DNA from: a virus
Direction: 5' to 3' (one strand)
DNA length: 45,467 bases
IMG/VR virus record: IMGVR_UViG_3300005095_000067
Location: 1-45,467 of that record
The notes under the pieces are model-generated. The model had not been told where the DNA came from and made no database searches. It saw only the letters and a list, made by a program, of their open reading frames with translations. Positions within the stretch are counted from its first letter, which is position 1. Each line of letters begins with the position of its first letter. This document shows positions 14,009 through 22,911 of this stretch, one piece after another. A program made the translations under genes and the position numbers.

Positions 14009-14701
14009 ATGGTTACACCACAAGAAGAATTTCCACGTAATTGGGTCTTTGAAGTAGTAAAAGGGTTTTTAACGCAGCTAAAAAATAGATTAGCTAATAT
14101 TAAATTAGAATATGTATATGCTAATAAAACACTTAAATTTTTTAATGCAGAAAATCAAGTTGCTGAAATTAGTCTTCATCCAGTTATGAATAATGGAGTG
14201 TTAACTGTGCGACCTAGATATGCTAGTAAACATTTATATGGTAATGATCTAGAAGGTTATATAGTAATAATGTTACCTGAAGCGTTTCCAATTAATACTA
14301 TGTTTTCGTGCTTTGTAGATATTTATATTTATAAATCAAATAGAGCTTTTAATTTTGTATTAAGTGGGTATAATTATCAATCACCTCATTGGTATAATGT
14401 AGCCGCTAAGCAGTTAATGAGTATTGCGTCTGATTATGATAAAGTTAAATTTGTTAGGTTTTTAAAAACAGGTGGGGATGCTAATAATGATAATGACTAT
14501 ACTAGATTCGGTTGGATTATAGGTGATGATGAAGATATAGAAGTTCCTTATTTTACTTGTTCAATTGATAAAATTATGATGGCTCATGGAGCATCTGCTG
14601 ATAATGTTGCTAATATAGTAGATAGTAATAATTGGATTATAGATACATTTACTGAAGATGAGTTGCCGCCATACAAATTAGATTATACAAAGGTTATGTA
14701 A
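14009..14701 (+). CDS. Fibre-region protein of unknown function
   Basis: A 230-residue protein. The in-frame TTG at 13961 would place the hairpin inside the gene, so I choose ATG 14009, which has ATAGGAG upstream. Residues 15-30 are helical and the remainder is beta-rich with many Tyr, Phe and Asn. No family recognised. It lies between fibre modules and a DUF4376-like putative chaperone, with TAATG coupling to the latter, so it is probably a fibre tip or accessory protein. Confidence 0.55.
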   Translation: MVTPQEEFPRNWVFEVVKGFLTQLKNRLANIKLEYVYANKTLKFFNAENQVAEISLHPVMNNGVLTVRPRYASKHLYGNDLEGYIVIMLPEAFPINTMFSCFVDIYIYKSNRAFNFVLSGYNYQSPHWYNVAAKQLMSIASDYDKVKFVRFLKTGGDANNDNDYTRFGWIIGDDEDIEVPYFTCSIDKIMMAHGASADNVANIVDSNNWIIDTFTEDELPPYKLDYTKVM

Positions 14702-15150
14702 TGGAAGATATAGTTATAACTGATGAGATGATAGCTGAAGAGCAAGCACTAGTAGAAGCAGAGTTAGCAAAATATGAGAAACGGAAAGCTATTGAAGCAC
14801 TAGTAGTAGATGTCAATGGTGTGCCGTTTGCTGGTGATGATATAAGCCAAAATAGGTTATCAGCTACAGGTACTATAGCTAATTATTTATTTAATAAGAA
14901 TATAGGCCCTACATTAAGAGCGCAAGCAAATGATGAAGGTACTGATGATGTAACTAAGGCTATGTTATTAGGGTTAGCAGATATTTTTGATGGTGTATAT
15001 CAAGCTGTATATGTACAACAACAAATAGGTTGGAAAAATGCTCAGGGTGATATTAGTATGGTGCACGGAGAACAAGTACTTGAAGCTTTGCATAAATCAA
15101 TGCAAGAAGTAGGAAAAATTATAACAGGAGTAAATGATGAAGAGAGTTAG
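14701..15150 (+). CDS. Putative tail-fibre assembly protein, DUF4376-like
   Basis: A 149-residue protein coupled by TAATG to the previous gene. The order RKAIEALVVDVNGVPFAGDD, S.NRL, then WKNAQGDISMVHGEQVLEAL follows the DUF4376 pattern: an Arg-rich helix, a GxxFxxD turn, an S-N-R helix, then W..ADG...ls..el. DUF4376 proteins are usually linked to tail-fibre assembly. The N-terminal 35 residues are an acidic helix. Chaperone function is an inference from family and position. Confidence 0.55.
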   Translation: MEDIVITDEMIAEEQALVEAELAKYEKRKAIEALVVDVNGVPFAGDDISQNRLSATGTIANYLFNKNIGPTLRAQANDEGTDDVTKAMLLGLADIFDGVYQAVYVQQQIGWKNAQGDISMVHGEQVLEALHKSMQEVGKIITGVNDEES

Positions 15151-15610
15151 AATATTAAAAGATTTTGCTATATTAGATAAAGGACCAGAAGAGGAAAATC
15201 CATTTGTCATAGTAGAAGACGTAGTTGTCAATGCTGACGGTTCTTTAGCTGACCCAGATTTAGGTGCTAAAGTAATGTCAAATGAAGCAGTACGTAAAGG
15301 TGCAACTAGAATAAATGGTAGTGATTGCGTTGAAATAGACCCAGAGCTAAAGTCATATAATGATAAGATAGTAGCTTTCAATGGCGGAGATCTTTATGTA
15401 CCGTATGATGGTGAGTGGGCTAGACAACAAGTAGTTGGTTGGGACCCTGTAGAACGGGAGCGTGCTTTAGAATATATAAATCATAGAGAAAATAGATATG
15501 CGTTTATGTTAGCTAGCGGTCTTATATCTGAAGATGCTAACGCAGAGTATTCTACTGAACCTACAAAAGGGTCATTTATAGACGATGTAAAAGACTGGCT
15601 AGGGATATAA
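15134..15610 (+). CDS. Unknown late protein, 158 residues
   Basis: Not recognised. It overlaps the previous gene by 17 bases; GGAG at 15126-15129 can serve ATG 15134 or ATG 15137. The first half is beta-rich with short acidic turns (IVEDVVVNADGSLADPDLG), followed by a helical segment (DPVERERALEYINHRENRYAFML) and an acidic C-terminus ending IDDVKDWLGI. It is two bases before the papain-like peptidase gene, so a joint tail-tip or entry role is possible. Confidence 0.5.
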   Translation: MMKRVRILKDFAILDKGPEEENPFVIVEDVVVNADGSLADPDLGAKVMSNEAVRKGATRINGSDCVEIDPELKSYNDKIVAFNGGDLYVPYDGEWARQQVVGWDPVERERALEYINHRENRYAFMLASGLISEDANAEYSTEPTKGSFIDDVKDWLGI

Positions 15611-15611
15611 C

Positions 15612-16151
15612 ATGCGTAACGCTAGAATAGCTTTTTACAAAGCAAAGCATGGTCAAGTAGACGATAAATTTATAGACTTTTTTAGCGGTAGAAAAGGGTA
15701 TTCACATTGTGAAATAGTTATAAATGATACTACTATGATTGGTGCTCATTATCTAGCTGGTGGTGTTAAAAAGTTTTACTATAACAATATATATGATAGT
15801 GAGTATTGGGATATATTTGAAATTCCTGATGTATCGCATGCTAAAGTATCAGCTTATGCGCATAAACAGTTAGGTTTAGGCTATGATACTGCAGGAGTAG
15901 TTTTATATTTTATTGGTTTAACTATGGGAGATAGTGAAGATAAAGTATGGTGTTCAGAATTATGTGCTCGGGCTTTAAACAATAATATGGATAAAAGATA
16001 TATATATCCATTAACTATGCCAAATGATTTATATTTAGATATAATATCTTTAGGCGCGCAGCAAGTAGGTAAAGTAGTAAATGCTACTAGTAAGCAGTCA
16101 TATAAACCTGAAGTAGATAGGTTTGGGAGGGTAGGTTATGCCGATAAATGA
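15612..16151 (+). CDS. Permuted NlpC/P60-like (YiiX-type) cysteine peptidase
   Basis: A 179-residue protein with the permuted papain-like order: the His motif GYSHCEIVI (about residues 29-37) comes before the Cys motif VWCSELCARAL (Cys at about residue 118). Such enzymes cleave peptide or amide bonds, in phages often in peptidoglycan or host-envelope substrates. No signal peptide is visible, so it may be virion-borne or act in the cell. It lies between fibre accessory genes and a one-TM lysis-like protein, and overlaps the latter by 14 bases. Substrate unknown. Confidence 0.65.
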   Translation: MRNARIAFYKAKHGQVDDKFIDFFSGRKGYSHCEIVINDTTMIGAHYLAGGVKKFYYNNIYDSEYWDIFEIPDVSHAKVSAYAHKQLGLGYDTAGVVLYFIGLTMGDSEDKVWCSELCARALNNNMDKRYIYPLTMPNDLYLDIISLGAQQVGKVVNATSKQSYKPEVDRFGRVGYADK

Positions 16152-16515
16152 TCATGATACTTTGATGCAGACCAAAGTCTTAACTGAGGCTAATGCAAAA
16201 GCTATAAAAGATTTAGCGCAAGCAGTTAAAGATTTGACTGAAACTGTGCGCGAAGAGGATAAAGAATTACGACATTCAGTAGCTAGACTTATAGAAGTGC
16301 AAACTGAATGTAAGTATAGATGGGAGTCTATAGAGCAAAGGCTTAGAGATAAAAAAGAAGTGTTAGACTTAATTAAGAATAAAATGGCCACTAAAGCAAA
16401 TAAATCTGACATACAAGAGATTAGAGCTTTTATACATAAGTCTTTATGGTGGTTATTTGGTGCTATGGGTGGTATAATAGTATACCTAATAAAAATGACA
16501 GTATTTAAGGGATAA
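16138..16515 (+). CDS. Coiled-coil protein with C-terminal membrane anchor (XhlA-like)
   Basis: A 125-residue protein. Residues 10-95 are heptad-rich and charged, followed by a single C-terminal membrane segment (WWLFGAMGGIIVYLI, about residues 103-117) and a short basic tail. This matches the layout of haemolysin XhlA-type phage proteins, which sit in the inner membrane and assist lysis. It could alternatively be a membrane-bound virion protein. Its start lies inside the peptidase gene, so translation is coupled. Confidence 0.55.
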   Translation: MPINDHDTLMQTKVLTEANAKAIKDLAQAVKDLTETVREEDKELRHSVARLIEVQTECKYRWESIEQRLRDKKEVLDLIKNKMATKANKSDIQEIRAFIHKSLWWLFGAMGGIIVYLIKMTVFKG

Positions 16516-16517
16516 AG

Positions 16518-16973
16518 ATGGATAAGTTAGTTATTAGTAAAGATTTAAAACTAGGTAAGCAAGAGATATTACTCGACCCTACTTTGCATGCAAATAAGTG
16601 TGGGTCTGAAGTAGACGCCCTAGTACTCAATGATTTATATTTTGTAGAATACGCAGCTGATGGTAGTATAGTTAGACAAGTGCCTGCTGTAGATTGGATA
16701 CTACAAGATCGTATTTCTATTGAGAATGCTCAAGCTACTGTAGAAGGTAATTCTATTACAATTACATGGGTTGGGGACAATGCTGTGCAGTTACAATTAG
16801 ATGACAGTGTACCTTTTGAATATACAGATACTACACAAAATAGTTATACATTTACTGGTGTAGCAGCTGGTGAGCATACTGTTAGAATACGAGCTCTTAG
16901 AGATAGACGAGGGTTAGAAGTTACTGTGACAATAGCTGAAGACGCAGAGCTATATGTTATAACATTTAATTAA
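16518..16973 (+). CDS. Ig/FN3-like small structural protein
   Basis: A 151-residue protein. The C-terminal 85 residues resemble a fibronectin type III or Ig-like sandwich: NSITITWVGDNAVQLQLDD then NSYTFTGVAAGEHTVRIRAL, with the usual Trp, Tyr and strand spacing. The first 60 residues are a separate unknown domain. Such domains in phages decorate heads or fibres and bind carbohydrate weakly. Two bases separate it from the membrane protein gene, and it precedes another fibre-like gene. Confidence 0.55.
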   Translation: MDKLVISKDLKLGKQEILLDPTLHANKCGSEVDALVLNDLYFVEYAADGSIVRQVPAVDWILQDRISIENAQATVEGNSITITWVGDNAVQLQLDDSVPFEYTDTTQNSYTFTGVAAGEHTVRIRALRDRRGLEVTVTIAEDAELYVITFN

Positions 16974-16982
16974 GGAATAAAC

Positions 16983-18413
16983 ATGGCAACAATAACACGC
17001 ATAACATTACCAGACTCATATGCTGGTGTTGAGTATCAAATAGATTTAAATGACAAAGTTCAAGCAACTAGCAATCCTATAGAGTTACAATTAGAGGAAG
17101 GTCCACACAATATACGCATATATACAGATGGTGAACTTACACTAAATAAAGATATACTAGTACCTAAGTCTATAGAAGAGGAAGTACAAGAAGAGATACA
17201 AGATTTAGGTCTTATAACTCCTGAGGCTCAAGAAGAGGCTATAGCTGCTGCTTTAGAAACTACTAATGGTTATTTTGATATAACTAAAATAGAAGACGGG
17301 TATATTTATTTTACAGTAGTAAATAAAACTCCTACATGTGTAAATGTAAAATTTACTAGAACTGATGATACTACTGTAATAGTAGCAGTAGAGGATTTAG
17401 AGGAGCGTTATCTACTTGGATTACACAAAAAAGTAGAAGCCTTAGCTGGTAATAATAGAGTTATAGATAGTCTTGACTTGCAATTACTAGTACCTACAGT
17501 AAATGGTACTACACCTATTACTTATATACGCATAGATTCTATGCAGCAAGATTATGGCTATTTTCAGCTTAAAGGTTTAATACCTAATATGACTTACTCA
17601 TTTATGACTATGCATAGAAATGGTGAGTCGCCTTATCATTCTGTATATGACTGTGTTGCTGATACTAATGGTGAGATTAAAATAGATAATCCAGACGCTT
17701 CTAATATACTAGTTATAGATGAAGATGTACTTTTATTATATAAGTCTGACTTAGATGCTATACCTGTAGATGATCGTACATATGATGGCGGCGGAGGTAC
17801 TCATTATGCTTCAAGTGCTGTTACATCTAAAACTATTGTTAACTTTTATTATATGTATGATACTTTTATATCAATCATACATGAAGATCAACCTGCTTAT
17901 CCTGATTGTCCTGAGTGCCCAGAATGTGCGGAGCCGTATACTGAATATAGAATATTTGGCGAAGCTGTATCTGACTATTCTTTTTCTGATACTACTTTTT
18001 TGGTAGATGGTGATGTTACTATAGATGATAATGGAGCTCATTTACATTGTCCTGGTAGTGGTAATGTAAATTTAGGGTTAGACTCTATGTTTGACGCACA
18101 TAATGTAGACCCTAGTGATATAACTGGTAATTGGCTTTTAACATTTTTTATAGAAAATAATAGTGGTGTTAGTATGACTGTAGCGTCATATGTATATTTT
18201 GAAGTAGATGGTGCTGTATATAAATCAAGAGGATTTTTTATAGCAGATAATACTACTAGTATGGATGTAGAATTTGTGTTACCTAATGTAACTACAGACT
18301 CACAAAAAAGTGTTAGGTTGTTTTTAAACTACTATAACGAAGACGATAGTGCTAGAACACTAGATATAGTAGGTTTTAGAATGGCAAAATTAGTAAATAA
18401 ATTATCGTTATAA
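16983..18413 (+). CDS. Second fibre-like protein with a CxxCxxC motif
   Basis: A 476-residue beta-rich protein with AAGGAATAAAC before ATG 16983. It begins with an Ig-like domain resembling the previous protein (YAGVEYQIDLNDKV, EEGPHNIRIYTDGE), has a short Glu-rich coiled coil (about residues 58-80), then a long beta region. C309, C312 and C315 form DCPECPECAE, a spacing suited to metal binding or interchain disulfides in a trimer. The C-terminal 150 residues look like a carbohydrate-binding sandwich. Probably a fibre or spike; the partner and receptor are unknown. Confidence 0.6.
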   Translation: MATITRITLPDSYAGVEYQIDLNDKVQATSNPIELQLEEGPHNIRIYTDGELTLNKDILVPKSIEEEVQEEIQDLGLITPEAQEEAIAAALETTNGYFDITKIEDGYIYFTVVNKTPTCVNVKFTRTDDTTVIVAVEDLEERYLLGLHKKVEALAGNNRVIDSLDLQLLVPTVNGTTPITYIRIDSMQQDYGYFQLKGLIPNMTYSFMTMHRNGESPYHSVYDCVADTNGEIKIDNPDASNILVIDEDVLLLYKSDLDAIPVDDRTYDGGGGTHYASSAVTSKTIVNFYYMYDTFISIIHEDQPAYPDCPECPECAEPYTEYRIFGEAVSDYSFSDTTFLVDGDVTIDDNGAHLHCPGSGNVNLGLDSMFDAHNVDPSDITGNWLLTFFIENNSGVSMTVASYVYFEVDGAVYKSRGFFIADNTTSMDVEFVLPNVTTDSQKSVRLFLNYYNEDDSARTLDIVGFRMAKLVNKLSL

Positions 18414-18428
18414 GGATAGGTGATTAGA

Positions 18429-18770
18429 ATGAAATGGATAAACAAAGGAAGAGTATTTTTTATATCTATGATAGCAGTAGCTAGTATAGGATATGTAGGG
18501 TGTGACCATAAAGCACACAAATCCCCTAGTAATATGCTAGTTAAAAATGATACTGTAAATGTAAATTTTGCAGGCTATGATAGAGGTTGTAAACAATACT
18601 ACAACCCTATATTTTGCGCAGATAAGTATAAACCTAAGAGCTCATTGCAAGCAGGTATAGGCGGTGATGATAATATCACTATTTATATAAAAGATAAAGA
18701 AGGTAAAGTTATAGTATTGGATAGAAACCAAACAGAATTTTTACTTAACTTAAAATATAAGGATAAGTAA
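18429..18770 (+). CDS. Small secreted protein, possible lipoprotein
   Basis: A 113-residue protein. ATG 18429 is preferred because AGGTGA lies five bases upstream; GTG 18420 is the alternative. Residues 1-24 form a signal peptide (basic KWINKGR, hydrophobic VFFISMIAVASIGYVG) ending at C25. The box YVGC is an imperfect lipobox. Two further Cys (RGCKQYYNPIFC) could form a disulfide outside the cytoplasm. Coupled by TAATG to the transglutaminase-like gene. An envelope role during lysis or exclusion is plausible, unproved. Confidence 0.5.
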   Translation: MKWINKGRVFFISMIAVASIGYVGCDHKAHKSPSNMLVKNDTVNVNFAGYDRGCKQYYNPIFCADKYKPKSSLQAGIGGDDNITIYIKDKEGKVIVLDRNQTEFLLNLKYKDK

Positions 18771-19666
18771 TGGGTGCAAATATAGTATTAAAAGCGAGAG
18801 GCAGAACGAAGTTTACAGTTGAAGAGTTAGCTTATATACAAAATAAGATAACTAAGCTTATGCAAAGGTGTGAACAAGAGACAGGCGTTAAAATATCTAC
18901 TAAAGGCACAATAAATTATATACATTTACAGTGGTGGTTAGCTTATGTACTAAGGCGTTTTAACTATACTACAGATACAATAAAGTTTAGTAAAGACGAT
19001 TTTTGGGATACCGCTGTATTTAATGTATTCATGTTAGACGACGCTGTATATGATGATTGTGACGGCGCAGGTTATTGTTTAATAGAAGGTCTGATACGCA
19101 TATTTGCTATGTATAAAAATAATGTATATAGAGTTGCTTGTGCAGCTGAGACCGGCGAAGGCCATTTTGTAGCTTGGGCTAAAGCAACAGATGGTGTGAC
19201 TTATCAAGTTGAAAACAGAGTTAGAAAGCCCAGAAGTCTTAGATATATGCATGATTTAGGGTATGAGTATTGGTACTATTCTAGTATGGCTAAAGCTGAG
19301 ATATCTAAAAACAAATGGCATAATGCTGATAATAAAGTTGCTAAGCTAATATATAATACACCTAGTAACTTAGCTGCAGATAAACCTGAATTCGCATTTA
19401 GTAAAATACTTAGAGTAGATAAGTCTAAAGATTTAGCGCTTAAGTGGGGGCAAGCTTTATTTGCAGGAGTTACAGCTACTTACGCATTTGTGCGTGACAA
19501 TGTTAATGAAGTAGTTATGACAGTACAAGCTAGTAAAGGTGACTTAGCTAATATATTAGATGTAAAGACCGTAAGCATAGTAATGTTTGTTACAAGTATG
19601 ATAGGCCTTTATATAAGAGCAGTAACTAATAAAGATGTAGATATGAAAAAGGATTATGATGGATAA
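18770..19666 (+). CDS. Transglutaminase-like cysteine peptidase with holin-like tail
   Basis: A 298-residue protein. Residues 85-150 show the transglutaminase-like peptidase pattern: DDCDGAGYC with C97, then TGEGHFVAW with H132, then YQVEN with N149 in the place of the usual catalytic Asp. The C-terminal 75 residues have two hydrophobic segments (about 225-241 and 266-282) separated by a charged loop and followed by a Lys/Asp-rich tail, as in small holins. It lies directly before the spanins and peptidase. Known: such enzymes act on peptide or amide bonds. Inferred: a membrane-linked lysis protein, with the tail acting as holin or anchor. Confidence 0.6.
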   Translation: MGANIVLKARGRTKFTVEELAYIQNKITKLMQRCEQETGVKISTKGTINYIHLQWWLAYVLRRFNYTTDTIKFSKDDFWDTAVFNVFMLDDAVYDDCDGAGYCLIEGLIRIFAMYKNNVYRVACAAETGEGHFVAWAKATDGVTYQVENRVRKPRSLRYMHDLGYEYWYYSSMAKAEISKNKWHNADNKVAKLIYNTPSNLAADKPEFAFSKILRVDKSKDLALKWGQALFAGVTATYAFVRDNVNEVVMTVQASKGDLANILDVKTVSIVMFVTSMIGLYIRAVTNKDVDMKKDYDG

Positions 19667-19985
19667 ACTATTTACGTGGTTTAAGAACCCACAGAATAGC
19701 TTAATGGTAGTAATTACTACATTTATCATTACAGCATTAGCTACTTATAATCATAATATGAATAAGTTAGCAGAATTAAAGTATAGAGATAGCGTGCAAA
19801 AAGACCAGCAGGAACTTATAGATAAGTATAAAGATGTTGAGAATGAGATAACAAAACGGGAGCGTGATACTATTAAATGGAATGAAAAGATAGTAGATAA
19901 AGTAAACAAGGAAATAGATAAACATGCGAAAGATAATAACGGGTCTTACTCTATTGTCGCTAGCGATGCTAATGACAGCTTGTAG
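19659..19985 (+). CDS. Inner-membrane spanin (Rz-like)
   Basis: A 108-residue protein. ATG 19659 follows ATG 19656; either may be used, both inside the end of the previous gene. One N-terminal membrane segment (about residues 13-32, LMVVITTFIITALATY) is followed by a charged periplasmic coiled coil (DSVQKDQQELIDKYKDVENE). The lipoprotein gene at 19924 starts inside its last 62 bases in another frame, the classic Rz/Rz1 arrangement. Together they would fuse inner and outer membranes at the last step of lysis, implying a Gram-negative host. Confidence 0.75.
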   Translation: MDKLFTWFKNPQNSLMVVITTFIITALATYNHNMNKLAELKYRDSVQKDQQELIDKYKDVENEITKRERDTIKWNEKIVDKVNKEIDKHAKDNNGSYSIVASDANDSL

Positions 19986-20250
19986 CCAAAAGCCGGTTTA
20001 TGTACAACAACCATTTTTAGGGTTTACTACATATCCTACACCTGGTGATATTAATATTACTGTAGAGCGAGGATGTATAGTACCATATGAAACAATAGAA
20101 GGGTACAAAAAATTTGACCATATAGGTGACTGTGTGCGTGTTAAAGATGTTAAAAAGCTAGCAGTTAAAATAAAACGACTAGAGAAGATAGCTGAGAATT
20201 ATGAATTAGACATAAAAGCGTATTTACGACTAAATAAGAAAGGACAATAA
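19924..20250 (+). CDS. Outer-membrane spanin lipoprotein (Rz1-like)
   Basis: A 108-residue protein. The signal peptide MRKIITGLTLLSLAMLMTAC ends in a lipobox with C20 as the lipidated residue. The mature part is periplasmic with a possible disulfide pair and a C-terminal helix (VKKLAVKIKRLEKIAENYELD). It is embedded partly within the inner spanin gene in a different frame. It is longer than lambda Rz1, more like separate two-component o-spanins. Coupled by TAATG to the next gene. Confidence 0.8.
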   Translation: MRKIITGLTLLSLAMLMTACSQKPVYVQQPFLGFTTYPTPGDINITVERGCIVPYETIEGYKKFDHIGDCVRVKDVKKLAVKIKRLEKIAENYELDIKAYLRLNKKGQ

Positions 20251-20468
20251 TGAATGCATATGAGGTTATAGATACTGTAAAACTAGTAAATGAGCGCGCT
20301 TATAGTACAGTAGTACAAAAGTTTGCTACAGATGTTAAAGCTTTTAATGCGTTTACTACTAAAGTAAGTGCTAATCCTTATGAAGCGCTAGTTAAAGAGG
20401 CTAACATAACGTCTATGTTATGTGAAGTAGAATTGCACTCACTAGAGGAGAGATTATGCGTAAATTAA
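20250..20468 (+). CDS. Small unknown protein in the lysis cassette
   Basis: A 72-residue helical protein without a membrane segment (MNAYEVIDTVKLVNERAYS...LHSLEERLCVN) and with two Cys. It starts by TAATG overlap with the outer spanin and its end overlaps the peptidase start by 13 bases, so it is translationally coupled on both sides. Possible roles are antiholin-like or endolysin regulation. No family recognised. Confidence 0.5.
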   Translation: MNAYEVIDTVKLVNERAYSTVVQKFATDVKAFNAFTTKVSANPYEALVKEANITSMLCEVELHSLEERLCVN

Positions 20469-20899
20469 CTTTATTATTAGCCGGGATATATGTAGTAGTA
20501 GCTACTTGGTTAGCCATTCCTACTGTTAAAGTAATGATGGAAGATTATGTAGAAGAGCATACTCTAGAAGCCGGTTTAAGCGATGAGCAATGGGAATTTC
20601 TTAAAGATGTGGCTTTATTAATTCAATATGCTGAAGACAATGGCTATAAGCTTACAGGTGGTGAGCTGTATAGAACTATGTATCAGCAACGGTATTATGT
20701 AGCTCATGGTTTAAGTTGGACTTATAATAGTTACCATTTAAAAAGGCTAGCTATAGATTTTAATCTGTTTATAGATGGTAAATATACCACTAAAAGGCAA
20801 GATTATATGAGTTTAGGCATTTATTGGGAAACTTTACACCCTAAAAATAGATGGGGTGGCAGATTTAATGACTCGCCACATTTTGAACGGAGAAAATAA
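20456..20899 (+). CDS. Endolysin: M15 peptidase with N-terminal signal anchor
   Basis: A 147-residue protein. The M15 (VanY / D-Ala-D-Ala carboxypeptidase or L-Ala-D-Glu peptidase) zinc motifs are present: H94 and D101 in SYHLKRLAIDF and H142 in DSPHFE, with W133-G134 before it. Residues 4-21 (LTLLLAGIYVVVATWLAI) are hydrophobic but rich in Ala, Gly and Thr after a basic MRK start, as in signal-anchor-release endolysins that are exported by the host Sec system and refold after leaving the membrane. It should cut peptidoglycan stem peptides. GGAGAG precedes ATG 20456. Confidence 0.8.
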   Translation: MRKLTLLLAGIYVVVATWLAIPTVKVMMEDYVEEHTLEAGLSDEQWEFLKDVALLIQYAEDNGYKLTGGELYRTMYQQRYYVAHGLSWTYNSYHLKRLAIDFNLFIDGKYTTKRQDYMSLGIYWETLHPKNRWGGRFNDSPHFERRK

Positions 20900-22911
20900 T
20901 GTTACATAAAATACAAGACTTTACTAGAGGAATACATAATAAATTACATAGTATGTATTTACGTCCTAATGAAGCTGTTGATGTGTTAAATATAAATATA
21001 GATAATGGTATATTAAATAGTAGTAAAGATATATTATGGGAAGATGTAAATATAAGTAATCCAGTAAAACTAGTTGATAAAGATAGTAATGATATAATTA
21101 TAGATAGTAGCACACATAATATGGTTAAACAGTTACATTCTAGAATATACAATACAAATATAGGAGAAGATAGTCCTGTAGAGATAGAGTATAATGGTGT
21201 TAAGCATTTAATACCTTTAGAGAAATTACACGAAGATAAATTAGTACTAGACTATGGTTATGTTGATGCTAACAATATTAACTATGAGTTTGAGGGCGAT
21301 AATGCTATAGACTTTAAGCAAGAAGACATAACTTTAGCTGTTACTAAGTATAACACTAAAACTGGTTATGAATCTGCTCCTATATTTAAAACTATAGACT
21401 CTACTGATTATATAGATTTACCTCATAAAGACTACGATGGGTCTGATGTAGGTTCTACTGTATACGAGTTAACTGAAGACTTTGCTATAAATGAATCTGA
21501 TTTATTGCATTATATAGATGCAGGTAAAATACGTTTAAAACGCGTAAGAAGCGAAAACAGAGTTACTGGTGGTGTTGACTACGCGTGGAGTGATCAAGTA
21601 GATGTATTTGTACAATATTGGATGCAAGATGCTACAGAACACTACGAGGCTATGTGGGTAGATCTAGTTATAGAGTACCCAGGTAAAGAGTATGGTATAG
21701 CTATAGATATTGCTCGTAAAGCTACAGACAGAAATATGACTGATGACTATAGAGAAAAACTATATCAATGGCTATATGATAAAAAGTTTGCTATAGCTAA
21801 TAGGTATAGATACGAATATGAGTATCAACCTAGTATAAAAAGTATTATAGTTAATTACTTAGATATGCCAGATCCAAACAGTCAATATAATGTATATATA
21901 CTTGGTAAATTTAATAACTATATACAAACAACAGAGTATGAGCTAGTAGACGGTAAATCTTATGGGTCTGCTATAATTATACAAGATGACATAATGACTG
22001 GGCAAGTATGCCCAACTACAAATCAGATAGACAGTCTAAATGTAAGTATGTTTGCAGTATCAACTACAAATCTATGGTTAGTAGAAAATAATACCAATAG
22101 AGTATGGTATACTGTACCTGGCTCATTAGACATTATAAATAGTGTATCTTATGTATCATTGCCTACTGTAATAACTGGTGTACATTATGTAAACAACACA
22201 CTAGTAGTATTTTGCGCAGATAATAGTATACATAGTATAACTGGTATGGATAGAGAAGATATAACATTACGTAGGCTAGCGGATGACATAGACTGTGTAC
22301 ATGTTAATACTATTAATAGAGTAACACAAACATTAATCTGGTTATCTAGTACAGGTTTATGTGCTACTAACGGTTTTAGCATACAGTTATTAAATAGAGA
22401 TACATTAAGTGAAAATACATTTACTTATGACGGTGCTATAATATCTAGTAGTAGTAGTAATGATGATTATTATTTGTTACTAGGTGAAGTTATATGGCAT
22501 TATAATATACGTAACAGAGTACTATTAAAATACAATAGTAATACAGCTAAAAAATTATGGCTTTACAAAGGTGAGGTACATGCTCATAATGGCGGGACAT
22601 TACTAGGTAAGCTATTTAGTGGTTCTAGACAATCCTTATACTATAAGACGGGTAATATAGTTATACCTGACTATACTACACATAAAGAGTTTCAGTATTT
22701 TAGAGTATCGTATATAGGGCAACCTACTATTAAAATATATATGGGTGATATTTTAGTAACAAGTATTCAGTTACCTAGTAGTGATACTATTACACATGAA
22801 GCATTCCAAGTAAAAGAAGGTGTTGTAGGCTATGATGCACATTTAGAAATACTAGGTGTGTGTAATATACTAAATATACAAATAGAGTATGATATAAGGG
22901 AAGAGCAATGA
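20899..22911 (+). CDS. Tail nozzle / tail tubular protein B-like
   Basis: A 670-residue protein. The opening (KIQDFTRGIHNKLHSMYLRPNEAVDVLN, summarised as F..G...K......NEA...N) is the usual start of podoviral nozzle or 'stabilisation' proteins, which define which gene products are attached to the virion. The rest is beta-rich, with a propeller-like section (YNVYILGKFNNYIQTTEY, VWYTVPGSLDIINSVSY, NTLVVFCADNSIHSITG). It forms the distal tail tube in this class. It starts on the TAATG of the peptidase gene. Confidence 0.7.
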   Translation: MLHKIQDFTRGIHNKLHSMYLRPNEAVDVLNINIDNGILNSSKDILWEDVNISNPVKLVDKDSNDIIIDSSTHNMVKQLHSRIYNTNIGEDSPVEIEYNGVKHLIPLEKLHEDKLVLDYGYVDANNINYEFEGDNAIDFKQEDITLAVTKYNTKTGYESAPIFKTIDSTDYIDLPHKDYDGSDVGSTVYELTEDFAINESDLLHYIDAGKIRLKRVRSENRVTGGVDYAWSDQVDVFVQYWMQDATEHYEAMWVDLVIEYPGKEYGIAIDIARKATDRNMTDDYREKLYQWLYDKKFAIANRYRYEYEYQPSIKSIIVNYLDMPDPNSQYNVYILGKFNNYIQTTEYELVDGKSYGSAIIIQDDIMTGQVCPTTNQIDSLNVSMFAVSTTNLWLVENNTNRVWYTVPGSLDIINSVSYVSLPTVITGVHYVNNTLVVFCADNSIHSITGMDREDITLRRLADDIDCVHVNTINRVTQTLIWLSSTGLCATNGFSIQLLNRDTLSENTFTYDGAIISSSSSNDDYYLLLGEVIWHYNIRNRVLLKYNSNTAKKLWLYKGEVHAHNGGTLLGKLFSGSRQSLYYKTGNIVIPDYTTHKEFQYFRVSYIGQPTIKIYMGDILVTSIQLPSSDTITHEAFQVKEGVVGYDAHLEILGVCNILNIQIEYDIREEQ

